Source: UBA5336 sp964412785 (GTDB taxonomy: Bacteria; Pseudomonadota; Alphaproteobacteria; Caulobacterales; Hyphomonadaceae). From it: a stretch of 27,940 nucleotides of DNA. This document shows positions 15,906 through 23,715 of this stretch, one piece after another. The translations under genes and the position numbers were made by a program. Location: contig CAYPQD010000030.1 in the NCBI GenBank assembly GCA_964412785.1, forward strand, positions 1-27,940, given 5' to 3'. Each line of letters begins with the position of its first letter. Position 1 is the stretch's first letter. A model generated the notes under the pieces. It was not told where the DNA came from and searched no databases. It was given only the letters and a program-made list of their open reading frames with translations.

Positions 15906-18695
15906 TCAGTGCGCCTCGGCCCAGGTCTTCGCCGCCGCGGCCTCCACCACCAGCGGCACGCTGAGGTCGACCGCCGGAAGCGGCGCGCCGATCATCACCT
16001 CACGCACCGTCTCGATCACCCGGTCTGCTTCCGCCTCGGGGCATTCGAAGATCAGCTCGTCGTGCACCTGCAGCAGCATGCGCGCATTGAGCCCGGCGTC
16101 AGCCAGTGCGCCCGGCATGCGGATCATTGCGCGCTTGATGATGTCGGCGGCCGAGCCCTGCAGCGGTGCGTTGATCGCCTGCCGCTCGGCAAAGGTGCGC
16201 TGGCCCATGTTTTTCGAGCTGATATCCTTCACCCACACCCGTCGGCCGAACTCGGTTGCGACAAAGGTGTGCGTGCGCGCGAAGGCCTTGGTACGGTCCA
16301 TGTAGTCACGGATGCCGGGGAATTTCTCGAAATACTCCTTGATGTAGGCGGCCGCCTCCTCGCGCGCGATGGCGAGCTGGTTGGCGAGGCCGAAGGCGGA
16401 AATGCCATAGATGATGCCGAAATTGATCGCCTTTGCGCGGCGGCGAACCATCGGGTCCATGCCCTCGATCGGTGTGTCGAACATCTCCGAGGCGGTCATG
16501 GCGTGGATGTCCAGCCCGTCTCGGAAGGCCTTCTGCAGCGTCTCGATGCCCGCCACATGGGCCAGCAGGCGCAGTTCGATCTGGCTGTAGTCGGCCGAGA
16601 CCAGCACATGGCCCGGCTCGGCGATGAAGGCCTCGCGGATCTTGCGGCCCTCGTCTGTACGCACAGGAATGTTCTGCAGGTTCGGGTCGGATGACGACAG
16701 CCGCCCGGTCTGCGCGCCGGCCATGGAGAACGAGGTATGCACCCGGCCGGTCTGCGGGTTGATCGCCTCTTGCAGCGCCTCGGTATAGGTCGAGCGCAGT
16801 TTCGACAGCGACCGCCAGTCGAGGATCGTGCGGGGCAGGGCATGGCCTTCGGCCGCCAGCGTCTCCAGCGCGTCGGCGGGGGTTGCCCACGCGCCGGTCT
16901 TGGTCTTCTTGCCGCCCGGCAGGCCCATCTCGCCGAACAGGATGTCACCCAGTTGCTTCGGGCTGGCGAGGTTGAATTCGCGTCCGGCCTGCTCGAACGC
17001 TTCGCCCTCCAGAGCGGCCATCCGCTGGGCGAAATCCGACGACAGGCGCGACAGCGCGTCTCGGTCGACCCGGATGCCCGCCCGCTCCATCGCGGCAATC
17101 ACCGGGATCAGCGGCCGGTCGAGTGTCTCATAGACGCTGGTCACCCGTTCGCGCGGCAGGCGCGGCCTGAACGCCCGCCACAGTCGCAGCGTCACGTCGG
17201 CGTCCTCGGCGGCGTACGCGGTCGCCCGCTCCAGTGCCACACGGTCGAAGCTGATCATCGACTTGCCGGACCCGCACACCTCCTTGAAGGCAATTGGCGT
17301 GTGGCTGAAGACGCGTTCCGACAGCTCGTCCATGCCGTGCCCGTGCATGCCGGCGTTCAGCACGAAGGACAGCAGCATGGTGTCATCGACCGGTGCGCAG
17401 GCGATACCGTGGCCGGCGAGGACGGACAGGTCGTACTTGATATTCTGCCCGACCTTCAGGACGGCAGGATCTTCCAGAAGCGGCTTGAGGAGGGCCAGCG
17501 CGGTCTCCATCGCGACCTGCTGTGGCGGCTCACCGCCCAGCATGTCGCCTTCGCGCGCATCCGGGCCGACATGGGCGAGCGGGATGTAGCACGCCGCGTT
17601 CGGCGCCACAGCCAGCGACACGCCGACAAGGCGGGCCGACACCGCATCCAGGCTGTCGGTCTCGGTATCGACCGCAACGACACCGGCCTCCGCCGCGCGC
17701 GCGATCCAGTCGGCAAGGCGCTCTGTCGTTGTCACCGTCTCGTACAGGCTGCGATCGAAGCCGGCCGCCTCGGCCGGGGTGTCCTCCAGCGCGCCATCGC
17801 GCTCCATCTGCTCGCGCACCCGCCGTGTGATGGTGCGCAATTCCATCTCCTCAAGGAAGTCGATCAGCGTCTCCGGGTCAGGATCGGCGACGGCGAGATC
17901 CTCCAGCGCCACGCCAATGGGGACATCATCCTTCAGCGTTACCAGGTCACGGGACAGGCGGATCTGCTCGGCATGGTCGATCAGGGTCTGGCGGCGCTTG
18001 GGCTGCCGGACCTCATCGGCCCGCGCGAGCAGGGCATCGACGTCGCCAAACTCGGCGATCAGCTGCGCAGCCGTCTTCAGTCCGATCCCCGGCGCGCCGG
18101 GCACATTGTCGGTGGAATCGCCGGCGAGCGCCTGGATGTCGACCACCTTGTCCGGCCCGGCCCCGAATTTCTCGTGCACGGCCCCTATGTCCAGCACCCT
18201 GTTCTTCATGGTGTCGAGCATCACCACCCGGTCGGTGACAAGCTGCATCAGGTCCTTGTCGGAGGAGACGATGGTGACGCGCGCCCCCTTCGCGGCCGCC
18301 TGGCGGGCATAGGTCGCGATGAGGTCGTCGGCCTCATAGCCCTCCATCTCAAGCGCATGGGTGGCGAACGCCTCCGCTGCGCGCCGCACCAGCGGGAATT
18401 GCGGGACGAGGTCTTCCGGCGGCTCGGACCGGTTGGCCTTGTAGTCGGAATAGAGCGCGTTGCGGAAGGTGATCGCGCCCTTGTCGAAGACGCAGGCGAA
18501 ATGGGTCGGCCGCGCCTCGCCCTTCAGCTCCTCCAGCAGCTTGAACAGCATGTTGCAAAAGCCCGACACGGCCCCCATCGGCAGGCCGTCGGAGGCGCGC
18601 GAAAGCGGCGGCAGGGCATGGAATGCCCGGAAGATGTAGGCCGACGCATCGACCAGATAGAGATGGCTGTCCTCGGTGACGGGCGCAGATGGCAT
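15906..18695 (-). CDS. polA: DNA polymerase I
   Basis: Fills gaps and removes RNA primers in replication and repair. The 929-residue protein has all three domains. The 5' nuclease is at about 10-290 (YLVDASAYIFRAFHALPP; EGYEADDLIATYAR). The 3'-5' proofreading domain is at about 330-520, with exo I VDTETDSLD near 340, exo II GQNIKYDLSVL and exo III YAAEDADVTL, so its catalytic acids look intact. The polymerase domain has motif A SADYSQIELRLLAHVA near 700, motif B RRRAKAINFGIIYG near 755 and motif C LQVHDELIFE near 877. The start ATG at 18695 fits the family N-terminus. Diverges from the HD-domain gene across 127 nt. Confidence 0.97.
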   Translation of the reverse strand: MPSAPVTEDSHLYLVDASAYIFRAFHALPPLSRASDGLPMGAVSGFCNMLFKLLEELKGEARPTHFACVFDKGAITFRNALYSDYKANRSEPPEDLVPQFPLVRRAAEAFATHALEMEGYEADDLIATYARQAAAKGARVTIVSSDKDLMQLVTDRVVMLDTMKNRVLDIGAVHEKFGAGPDKVVDIQALAGDSTDNVPGAPGIGLKTAAQLIAEFGDVDALLARADEVRQPKRRQTLIDHAEQIRLSRDLVTLKDDVPIGVALEDLAVADPDPETLIDFLEEMELRTITRRVREQMERDGALEDTPAEAAGFDRSLYETVTTTERLADWIARAAEAGVVAVDTETDSLDAVSARLVGVSLAVAPNAACYIPLAHVGPDAREGDMLGGEPPQQVAMETALALLKPLLEDPAVLKVGQNIKYDLSVLAGHGIACAPVDDTMLLSFVLNAGMHGHGMDELSERVFSHTPIAFKEVCGSGKSMISFDRVALERATAYAAEDADVTLRLWRAFRPRLPRERVTSVYETLDRPLIPVIAAMERAGIRVDRDALSRLSSDFAQRMAALEGEAFEQAGREFNLASPKQLGDILFGEMGLPGGKKTKTGAWATPADALETLAAEGHALPRTILDWRSLSKLRSTYTEALQEAINPQTGRVHTSFSMAGAQTGRLSSSDPNLQNIPVRTDEGRKIREAFIAEPGHVLVSADYSQIELRLLAHVAGIETLQKAFRDGLDIHAMTASEMFDTPIEGMDPMVRRRAKAINFGIIYGISAFGLANQLAIAREEAAAYIKEYFEKFPGIRDYMDRTKAFARTHTFVATEFGRRVWVKDISSKNMGQRTFAERQAINAPLQGSAADIIKRAMIRMPGALADAGLNARMLLQVHDELIFECPEAEADRVIETVREVMIGAPLPAVDLSVPLVVEAAAAKTWAEAH

Positions 18696-18822
18696 GGGCG
18701 GGCGGGCTTTCCTGATCCTCAGCTCCCGGACTTAGCGCGCCCGGTGCGGAGCGTCATCCCTTTCGCTTGGCCGGGGCCGATTCCAGTGGCAGAGTGGCAA
18801 GCGACCCGGGGAGGAGGACACC

Positions 18823-19422
18823 ATGGCCGACACAGAACACAGCGAGCGCGCACAGTTCAGGGAAATGCTTGAGGGCACAGCGGAGGACTGGGCAATCATT
18901 GCGGGGCACTCGAAGGCCTTCAACACGGGCCTGGCAAAGCGCGTGATCGACCATCTGAAACTTCTGGATGGCGATTTCGGTGGCTTCCCGGTCGACCGCC
19001 TGACCCATTCCCTGCAGACCGCGACGCGCGCCCACCGCGCCGGCGAGGACGAGGAATACGTGGTCTGCGCGCTGCTCCACGACATTGGCGATACGCTCGG
19101 CAGCTATAACCATCCCGACGTCGCCGCCGCCATCCTCAAGCCCTTCGTCTCGGAACAGAACCACTGGATGGTCGCCAATCACGGCGTCTTCCAGGGCTAT
19201 TACTTCTTCCACCATCTCGGCCTTGATCGGGAGATGCGCGAGCAATTCCGCGGCCATCCCCATTTCGAGCACACCGCCCGGTTTTGCCACCTCTACGACC
19301 AGGCCGCCTTCGATCCGGACTATGACAGCCTGCCGCTCGACGCATTCATCGCGATGGTCGAACGCCTGTTCGCAAGCCCGAAGACCTCCATGTACCTGAA
19401 GGCGCTGAAGGACGGCGAATAG
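18823..19422 (+). CDS. HD-domain protein, possibly a PhnZ/MIOX-like di-iron oxygenase
   Basis: A 199-residue single-domain HD protein. Candidate metal ligands are His62 (THSLQ), His86-Asp87 (LLHDIGD), His97 (NHPDVAAAIL), His120 (ANHGVF) and Asp159 (LYDQ). The His62 to His86 spacing of 24 and His97 to His120 spacing of 23 resemble PhnZ as I recall it (34, 58/59, 80, 104, 161). PhnZ and myo-inositol oxygenase are HD-fold oxygenases rather than phosphohydrolases. A plain metal-dependent phosphohydrolase remains possible. A good AGGAGG site lies upstream of the ATG. The stop is 3 nt before the start of an epoxide-hydrolase-like gene, so the two are very likely translated from one mRNA. Confidence 0.85.
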   Translation: MADTEHSERAQFREMLEGTAEDWAIIAGHSKAFNTGLAKRVIDHLKLLDGDFGGFPVDRLTHSLQTATRAHRAGEDEEYVVCALLHDIGDTLGSYNHPDVAAAILKPFVSEQNHWMVANHGVFQGYYFFHHLGLDREMREQFRGHPHFEHTARFCHLYDQAAFDPDYDSLPLDAFIAMVERLFASPKTSMYLKALKDGE

Positions 19423-19425
19423 CGC

Positions 19426-20391
19426 ATGGCCCCTGACTTCCGGCAAATCGAGGCCAACGGGCTCATCCACCGGGTCGCGGTGGCGGGTGAGGGGCCTCTG
19501 GTGATGCTCGTCCACGGGTTTCCGGAAAGCTGGTATTCCTGGCGTCACCAGATCGACGCGCTGGCAGCGGCAGGCTACCGCGCCGCGGCGCCGGATGTGC
19601 GCGGCTATGGCGGCTCCGGCAAGCCGCACCCGGTTGAGGCCTATGACATGGAGACGATCACCGGCGACATGGCGGCGCTGGCCGGCGTGTTGTCGCCCGA
19701 TGCGCCCGCGGTGATTGTCGGCCATGACTGGGGCGCACCGATCGCCTGGACCTCCGCATTGCTGCATCCGGGGCGTTTCCGCGCCGTCGCAGGCCTGTCG
19801 GTGCCCCACCTGCCGCCGGGGCAAATGGCAACGCTTGACCTCTATCACCAGCTATTCACCGATCAGGGCAAGTTCTTCTACCAGGTCTATTTCCAGGATG
19901 AAGGGGGTCCCGAGGCCGAGCTTGAAGCCGACCCGGCCGCCACGATCCGCCGCTTCTGTTACGCCGTCTCCGGCGACTGTCCGGAGGGCACCTGGCCGAC
20001 CGACAAGCGCCATGGCGCGCGCCTGCTGGATGGCCTGCCCGAGCCGGCGATGCCGCTGCCCTGGCTCAGCGAGGCGGATGTCGCCTATTACGCCGGTGAA
20101 TTTGCCCGCTCAGGCTTTCGCGGGCCGCTGAACCGCTATCGCAACAGCCACCGCGACCACGCATTCCTCAGTGTGCTTGACAGCCATGTCATCGATCAGC
20201 CGAGCCTGTTCATCGGCGGCACGCGCGACCTCGTCCTGAAGATGCTGCCGGTCGACCTTGTCGACCTCATGAAACCCCACCTCGCCGACCTGCGCGGACT
20301 GCACATGCTTGAAGGGTGCGGACACTGGACCCAGCAGGAACGCCCGGACCCGGTCAGCCACCTGCTGATCGACTGGCTCGGCGCGCTTTAG
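19426..20391 (+). CDS. Epoxide-hydrolase-like alpha/beta hydrolase
   Basis: A 321-residue alpha/beta hydrolase of the soluble epoxide hydrolase group. The oxyanion motif HGFPESWYSWRHQ begins at residue 30. The nucleophile Asp101 is in VGHDWGAP; an Asp rather than Ser indicates epoxide hydrolase or haloalkane dehalogenase chemistry. The acid is probably Asp268 (GGTRDLV) and the base His300 (EGCGHW). Lid tyrosines that would activate an epoxide are available at about 152-155 and 238 (LNRYRN). HGFPE and the two Tyr favour epoxide hydrolase over dehalogenase. The start ATG lies 3 nt after the HD-domain gene. Confidence 0.87.
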   Translation: MAPDFRQIEANGLIHRVAVAGEGPLVMLVHGFPESWYSWRHQIDALAAAGYRAAAPDVRGYGGSGKPHPVEAYDMETITGDMAALAGVLSPDAPAVIVGHDWGAPIAWTSALLHPGRFRAVAGLSVPHLPPGQMATLDLYHQLFTDQGKFFYQVYFQDEGGPEAELEADPAATIRRFCYAVSGDCPEGTWPTDKRHGARLLDGLPEPAMPLPWLSEADVAYYAGEFARSGFRGPLNRYRNSHRDHAFLSVLDSHVIDQPSLFIGGTRDLVLKMLPVDLVDLMKPHLADLRGLHMLEGCGHWTQQERPDPVSHLLIDWLGAL

Positions 20392-20403
20392 CCAGCCCGG
20401 CGC

Positions 20404-20415
20404 CGCACGCGTGCG
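20404..20415. terminator. Palindrome after the epoxide-hydrolase-like gene
   Basis: CGCACGCGTGCG is a perfect 12-bp palindrome, extendable by three pairs past one mismatch, just after the stop at 20391. No U-tract. It may help to separate the convergent genes. Confidence 0.25.
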
Positions 20416-20438
20416 CCGCAGCCGGCAGGTCCAGTGAG

Positions 20439-20456
20439 GGCCGGTCTCAGCCGGCC
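20439..20456. terminator. Hairpin overlapping the SDR stop codon
   Basis: GGCCGG (20439-20444) pairs with CCGGCC (20451-20456) around a 6-nt loop that contains the SDR stop (20447-20449, minus strand). It lies in the convergent junction with the epoxide-hydrolase-like gene. Confidence 0.3.
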
Positions 20457-21361
20457 GCTTCCTGAACCCGCGCAAAGATGTTGGCGCCGTGGCCAGAGCC
20501 GCTCTCGAACGGGCTCTGAACGCTGCGATCGGTGATCTCGTCCCATTTCGCCGCCACGGCCTCGGCCGTCAGGGCCTCGCCGCGGCCGACAAAGGCGCCG
20601 CGCGTCTCGACGATCTGTGCCATGGAATAGGCGCCCGCGCCGGCCGACAGGATGACGCCGGTCGGTGCGTCCTGCTTGACCAGGTTGATGACACCTGGCG
20701 TCACATAGTCCGGCTTCAGCTGCTCCATCATCGCATCGGGCATCAGGCCCTCGGTCATCCGCGTCGCCGCGATCGGGCAGACGGCGTTGACGCGGATGTC
20801 GTACTTCGCGCCCTCGATTCTCAGCGTGTTCATAAGTCCGATCAGGCCGAGCTTTGCCGCTCCGTAATTGGCCTGACCGAAATTGCCATACAGCCCGGTG
20901 GAGGAGGTGGTCACCACCAGCCGGCCATAGCCCTGCTCCTTGAGGATCTCCCAGGCGGCCTTGAATGGCTTGACCGAGCCCATGAGGTGCACGTCGACGA
21001 CCAGCTCGAAATCCTCGAGTGTCATTTTGGAGAAGGACTTGTCGCGCAGGATGCCGGCATTGGCGATGATGATGTCGATCCGGCCGAAGGCGGACATGGT
21101 CTCGTCGATCATCCTGTGAACGCCGGTATCGTCGGTGACCGAGGAACCATTGGCGATCGCCTCGCCGCCAAGCGCCCTGATCTCCTCCACCACCTTCTCC
21201 GCCGCCTCGGAACTTCCGCCCGACCCGTCGAGCGAGCCACCGAGGTCGTTGACCACGACCTTCGCGCCGCGCCGCGCCAGTTCCAGCGCGTGTGCGCGAC
21301 CGAGACCACCACCGGCGCCGGTGACAATCGCGACGCGGTCATCGAAGCGGATATCTGCCAT
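20447..21361 (-). CDS. SDR-family dehydrogenase, MFE-2 / 3-hydroxyacyl-CoA dehydrogenase type
   Basis: A 304-residue short-chain dehydrogenase. The cofactor motif TGAGGGLGRAHA is at residues 14-25, and Asp39 (VVNDLGG) suggests NAD+. NAG is at 101-103, and the catalytic Ser (TTSSTG) with Tyr166-x3-Lys170 (NYGAAK) is present. The acidic linker GGSLDGSGGSSEAAEKVV after strand 2 and the C-terminal EAVAAKWDEITDRS segment match the dehydrogenase part of peroxisomal-type multifunctional enzyme 2, which acts on 3-hydroxyacyl-CoAs. The start at 21361 follows AAGGAGA. A LiuR-like site (21411-21425) precedes it, which supports an acyl-CoA catabolic role. Confidence 0.9.
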   Translation of the reverse strand: MADIRFDDRVAIVTGAGGGLGRAHALELARRGAKVVVNDLGGSLDGSGGSSEAAEKVVEEIRALGGEAIANGSSVTDDTGVHRMIDETMSAFGRIDIIIANAGILRDKSFSKMTLEDFELVVDVHLMGSVKPFKAAWEILKEQGYGRLVVTTSSTGLYGNFGQANYGAAKLGLIGLMNTLRIEGAKYDIRVNAVCPIAATRMTEGLMPDAMMEQLKPDYVTPGVINLVKQDAPTGVILSAGAGAYSMAQIVETRGAFVGRGEALTAEAVAAKWDEITDRSVQSPFESGSGHGANIFARVQEAAG

Positions 21362-21410
21362 GGATTCGTTCTCCTTCAGGGCGTTGTCTGCGACGGCAAT
21401 GACCAGACGC

Positions 21411-21425
21411 TTACGTGAACGTCAA
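21411..21425 (-). promoter_or_regulatory. LiuR-like operator and possible -35 box of the SDR gene
   Basis: Read on the minus strand the site is TTGACGTTCACGTAA, 50 nt upstream of the SDR start. It closely resembles the site recalled for the MerR-family regulator LiuR of branched-chain amino acid and acyl-CoA catabolism (roughly TTGACGTTTACGTAAA). The first six bases, TTGACG, could also serve as a -35 box. Confidence 0.5.
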
Positions 21426-21441
21426 GCGGGCAGCCAGCCGC

Positions 21442-21756
21442 TCAGCCGCCGGCACCGGGTGCCGTGGTGCGCAGGGAATTTTTCTGGATGTCATCGACGC
21501 CCTCGCGGGCCGCCCATTCCTGCGCGGCCCAGGCGGCGCGCGAGGCGCAGATATTGCGCGGAATGGTCGAGCCGGTGTCTTCGACCCGCTTGCAGACCTC
21601 CTCGTCAGGGTCCTGTCCGCGACGCTCGATCTCGGCGCGAATGGCCGGGGTTATCGAGACGACATTCGACGAGGTCGAAGCGCCGGTGCCGGACTGGGTG
21701 CAGGCGCCGACGACGCCGGCAAGCAGGAGGCCGAAGAGAGAGGGTCTGAGGGTCAT
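21442..21756 (-). CDS. Small predicted lipoprotein, function unknown
   Basis: A 104-residue protein with a short lipoprotein signal (MTLRPSLFGLLLAGVVGAC, Cys19) and a Ser/Thr/Gly-rich linker. The small charged domain carries DPDEEVCKRVEDTGSTIP and NICASRAAW. This pattern of paired Cys (CKRVEDTGS...NIC) recalls short alphaproteobacterial lipoproteins with no known role. The start at 21756 was chosen because the signal peptide begins there. It lies upstream of the SDR gene on the same strand, but the LiuR-like site between them suggests separate control. Confidence 0.72.
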   Translation of the reverse strand: MTLRPSLFGLLLAGVVGACTQSGTGASTSSNVVSITPAIRAEIERRGQDPDEEVCKRVEDTGSTIPRNICASRAAWAAQEWAAREGVDDIQKNSLRTTAPGAGG

Positions 21757-21952
21757 GGGCAGGGTCTTTCCTGATCGGTTCAATCGGTCCGGTTGCAGAC
21801 TTAACAGAAACACACCGCTTGCCTATGGCAGACCTGCGGCGCAGCGGCGATCGCGCAAGCCTGCCGCAATGAAGACCCTTGCCGGCGGGCACGGTGCATG
21901 ATCCTGTGGCGCTGGCCCGCCCGGAACAGTGGGCACCAAGGGAGGACCTGCA

Positions 21953-22321
21953 ATGCTCGCTTATGTCACGCTCGGTACCAATGATGTGGAAAGGGCGCTC
22001 GCCTTCTATGATGCGCTGATGCCCGAACTCGGCGCCAAACGCTTTTTCGACAATGGCCGCCTGTATTTCTACGGCACCGAGATGGGCCGGCCCATGTTCG
22101 CGATCGGCGGGCCCTATGACGAGCAGGAAGCGACCTGCGGCAATGGCGTCATGCCGGCGCTTGCTGCCGATGACCGTGAGACGGTGGACCGCGTCTACGC
22201 CAGGGCGATGGCGCTGGGGGCGGTGAGCGACGGTGAGCCGGGTGAGCGCATGCCGACCTTCTACGGCGCCTATTTCCGAGATTTGGACGGCCACAAGATC
22301 TGCGTCTGCAAGCTCGGGTGA
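21953..22321 (+). CDS. VOC-family (glyoxalase/bleomycin-resistance-like) protein
   Basis: A 122-residue single VOC module. The N-terminal MLAYVTLGTNDVERALAFYD is the usual first beta-alpha-beta strand pair, and YFRDLDGHKICVCKLG is the conserved C-terminal strand with DLDGHK. Such proteins bind a metal between paired modules and act on varied substrates (glyoxalase, dioxygenase or resistance types), so no reaction can be assigned. GGGAGG lies upstream of the ATG at 21953. It converges with the MFS gene across 5 nt. Confidence 0.87.
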   Translation: MLAYVTLGTNDVERALAFYDALMPELGAKRFFDNGRLYFYGTEMGRPMFAIGGPYDEQEATCGNGVMPALAADDRETVDRVYARAMALGAVSDGEPGERMPTFYGAYFRDLDGHKICVCKLG

Positions 22322-22326
22322 TCCGA

Positions 22327-23598
22327 TCAGGACAGCGGCGCTGCCGCAGGGTTCGCATGGCGGCGCGCCGACAGGACTGACAGGCTGACCACGCCGATTG
22401 AGAGGGCGAGCGCGAACAGCGCCGTCCCTCTCCAGCCGGCCAGTTCATAGGCGGCAGCGCCAGCCCAGCTCGCCAGGCCGCCAATCGCAAACATGAAGAC
22501 AATGTAGACCGTCATCAGCCGGGTGCGGACCTCGGCCTGAAGTGACAGGAAGGTCATGCGCCCGCACACATCGATGCCAGGCCCGGTTACATTGGTCAGC
22601 AGGATCGGCAGGATCAGCCACCACAGGCTGTGTCCCGTCACCATGAACAGGGCCGCGCCGGCAAACTGCACCAATGCCAGGCGCGCGCGCGCCCGGTGGG
22701 CGCCAGTGGCATCCGCCCAGCTGCCGAGGCGCGGTGTGACCGCCAGGTTGACGATCGCGAGCGCGGCCAGGTAGCCGACCGCATCGGTGCCATGGCCCAT
22801 CGCCTCGCTGGTGAGGTGCAGGCCAAGCCCCATCCAGGTCGCCAGGAAGATCCCGAAATTCAGCCCCTGGATGGTGCCGGCGACCAGGATGCCGGGATGG
22901 CCCCGCACAATGGTGACGATCGAGGTCAGGAGGGCGCCATAGCTGCCGCGGCGCGCCGCCGGGGGGCCGGGCCGGCGCTCCTGCATCATCAGCGGCAGGG
23001 CGAGCGTTACCGCCAGCATCACGGCAACGGCAACGCCATAGACCCAGCGCCAGCCGGCAAACGCGGCCACCGCGCCCGCCATCACACGCGCCAGCAGGAT
23101 GCCGGCTATGATGCCCGTGGTGAGGATCGCCGTTGCCCGGCCGAGCGTCTCCGGCGGAACCCGTTTCGACACATAGGCGGGCAGGATGTAGGGCGTGATC
23201 GTGACGAAACCGAGCAGGGTCGAGCCTGCTGCGAACAGCACGAATTCCTGTGATGCCAGCATCAGCACGAGCGCGGCAAGCTGGCCGGCGGCAAACACGC
23301 TGACCAGCGTGCGGTTGGAAAACCGGTCGCCGAGCGGCAGCAGCAGGAAGATGCCGAGCGCCAGAGCCATCTGGTTCAGCGCCGGCACCAGTCCGATGAC
23401 GGCCGCACCGACGCCGAACTCCGCCGCCACCGGCGCCACGATCGGATGGATATAATACCCGTTGGCGACAACCGCCGCGCCGACGGCCGCCAGCAGGAAC
23501 AGGGCGAGCGGGGAGAGGGCCTCCGGGGCCGCCGTCTCCGGCACGGGCGTCTCGCCCGCCGCGTCACGATTGCTGGGCAGTTCGGCCATCGCCGTCAT
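22327..23598 (-). CDS. MFS transporter
   Basis: A 423-residue inner-membrane protein with about twelve hydrophobic segments and a central cytoplasmic loop (MQERRPGPPAARRGSYG). A loop of MFS type after helix 2 (LPLGDRFSNRTLV) and the helix 5 region are in place. The overall sequence resembles drug or metabolite efflux members of the DHA1 type, but the substrate is not deducible. The N-terminus before helix 1 is acidic and unordered. The start is either 23598 (MTAMAEL) or 23589 (MAEL); no strong ribosome binding site decides it. Diverges from nupC across 117 nt. Confidence 0.88.
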   Translation of the reverse strand: MTAMAELPSNRDAAGETPVPETAAPEALSPLALFLLAAVGAAVVANGYYIHPIVAPVAAEFGVGAAVIGLVPALNQMALALGIFLLLPLGDRFSNRTLVSVFAAGQLAALVLMLASQEFVLFAAGSTLLGFVTITPYILPAYVSKRVPPETLGRATAILTTGIIAGILLARVMAGAVAAFAGWRWVYGVAVAVMLAVTLALPLMMQERRPGPPAARRGSYGALLTSIVTIVRGHPGILVAGTIQGLNFGIFLATWMGLGLHLTSEAMGHGTDAVGYLAALAIVNLAVTPRLGSWADATGAHRARARLALVQFAGAALFMVTGHSLWWLILPILLTNVTGPGIDVCGRMTFLSLQAEVRTRLMTVYIVFMFAIGGLASWAGAAAYELAGWRGTALFALALSIGVVSLSVLSARRHANPAAAPLS

Positions 23599-23653
23599 TC
23601 TGGACCGCGCGCGCCGCCCGGACCAGCCCTGCCGTGCGGTGCGCCGTTGCACT

Positions 23654-23681
23654 TTGACTTGGCGCCGACGCCCTCTAATCA
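23654..23681 (+). promoter_or_regulatory. Weak candidate promoter of the nupC-TonB receptor operon
   Basis: TTGACT (23654-23659) is a good -35 box. The best -10 candidates are TCTAAT (14-nt spacer, short) or TAATCA (16-nt spacer, weak). It lies 35-60 nt before the nupC start in the region divergent from the MFS gene. Confidence 0.25.
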
Positions 23682-23715
23682 GTTTGGCAGTGCGGGTTTA
23701 TCGGAGCGGCAGGAC

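Noticed and set aside
16737..18872. 711-codon plus-strand open frame antisense to polA
   Set aside because: Low-complexity His/Arg/Gly-rich translation typical of the opposite strand of a GC-rich gene; the polA motifs are all on the minus strand.
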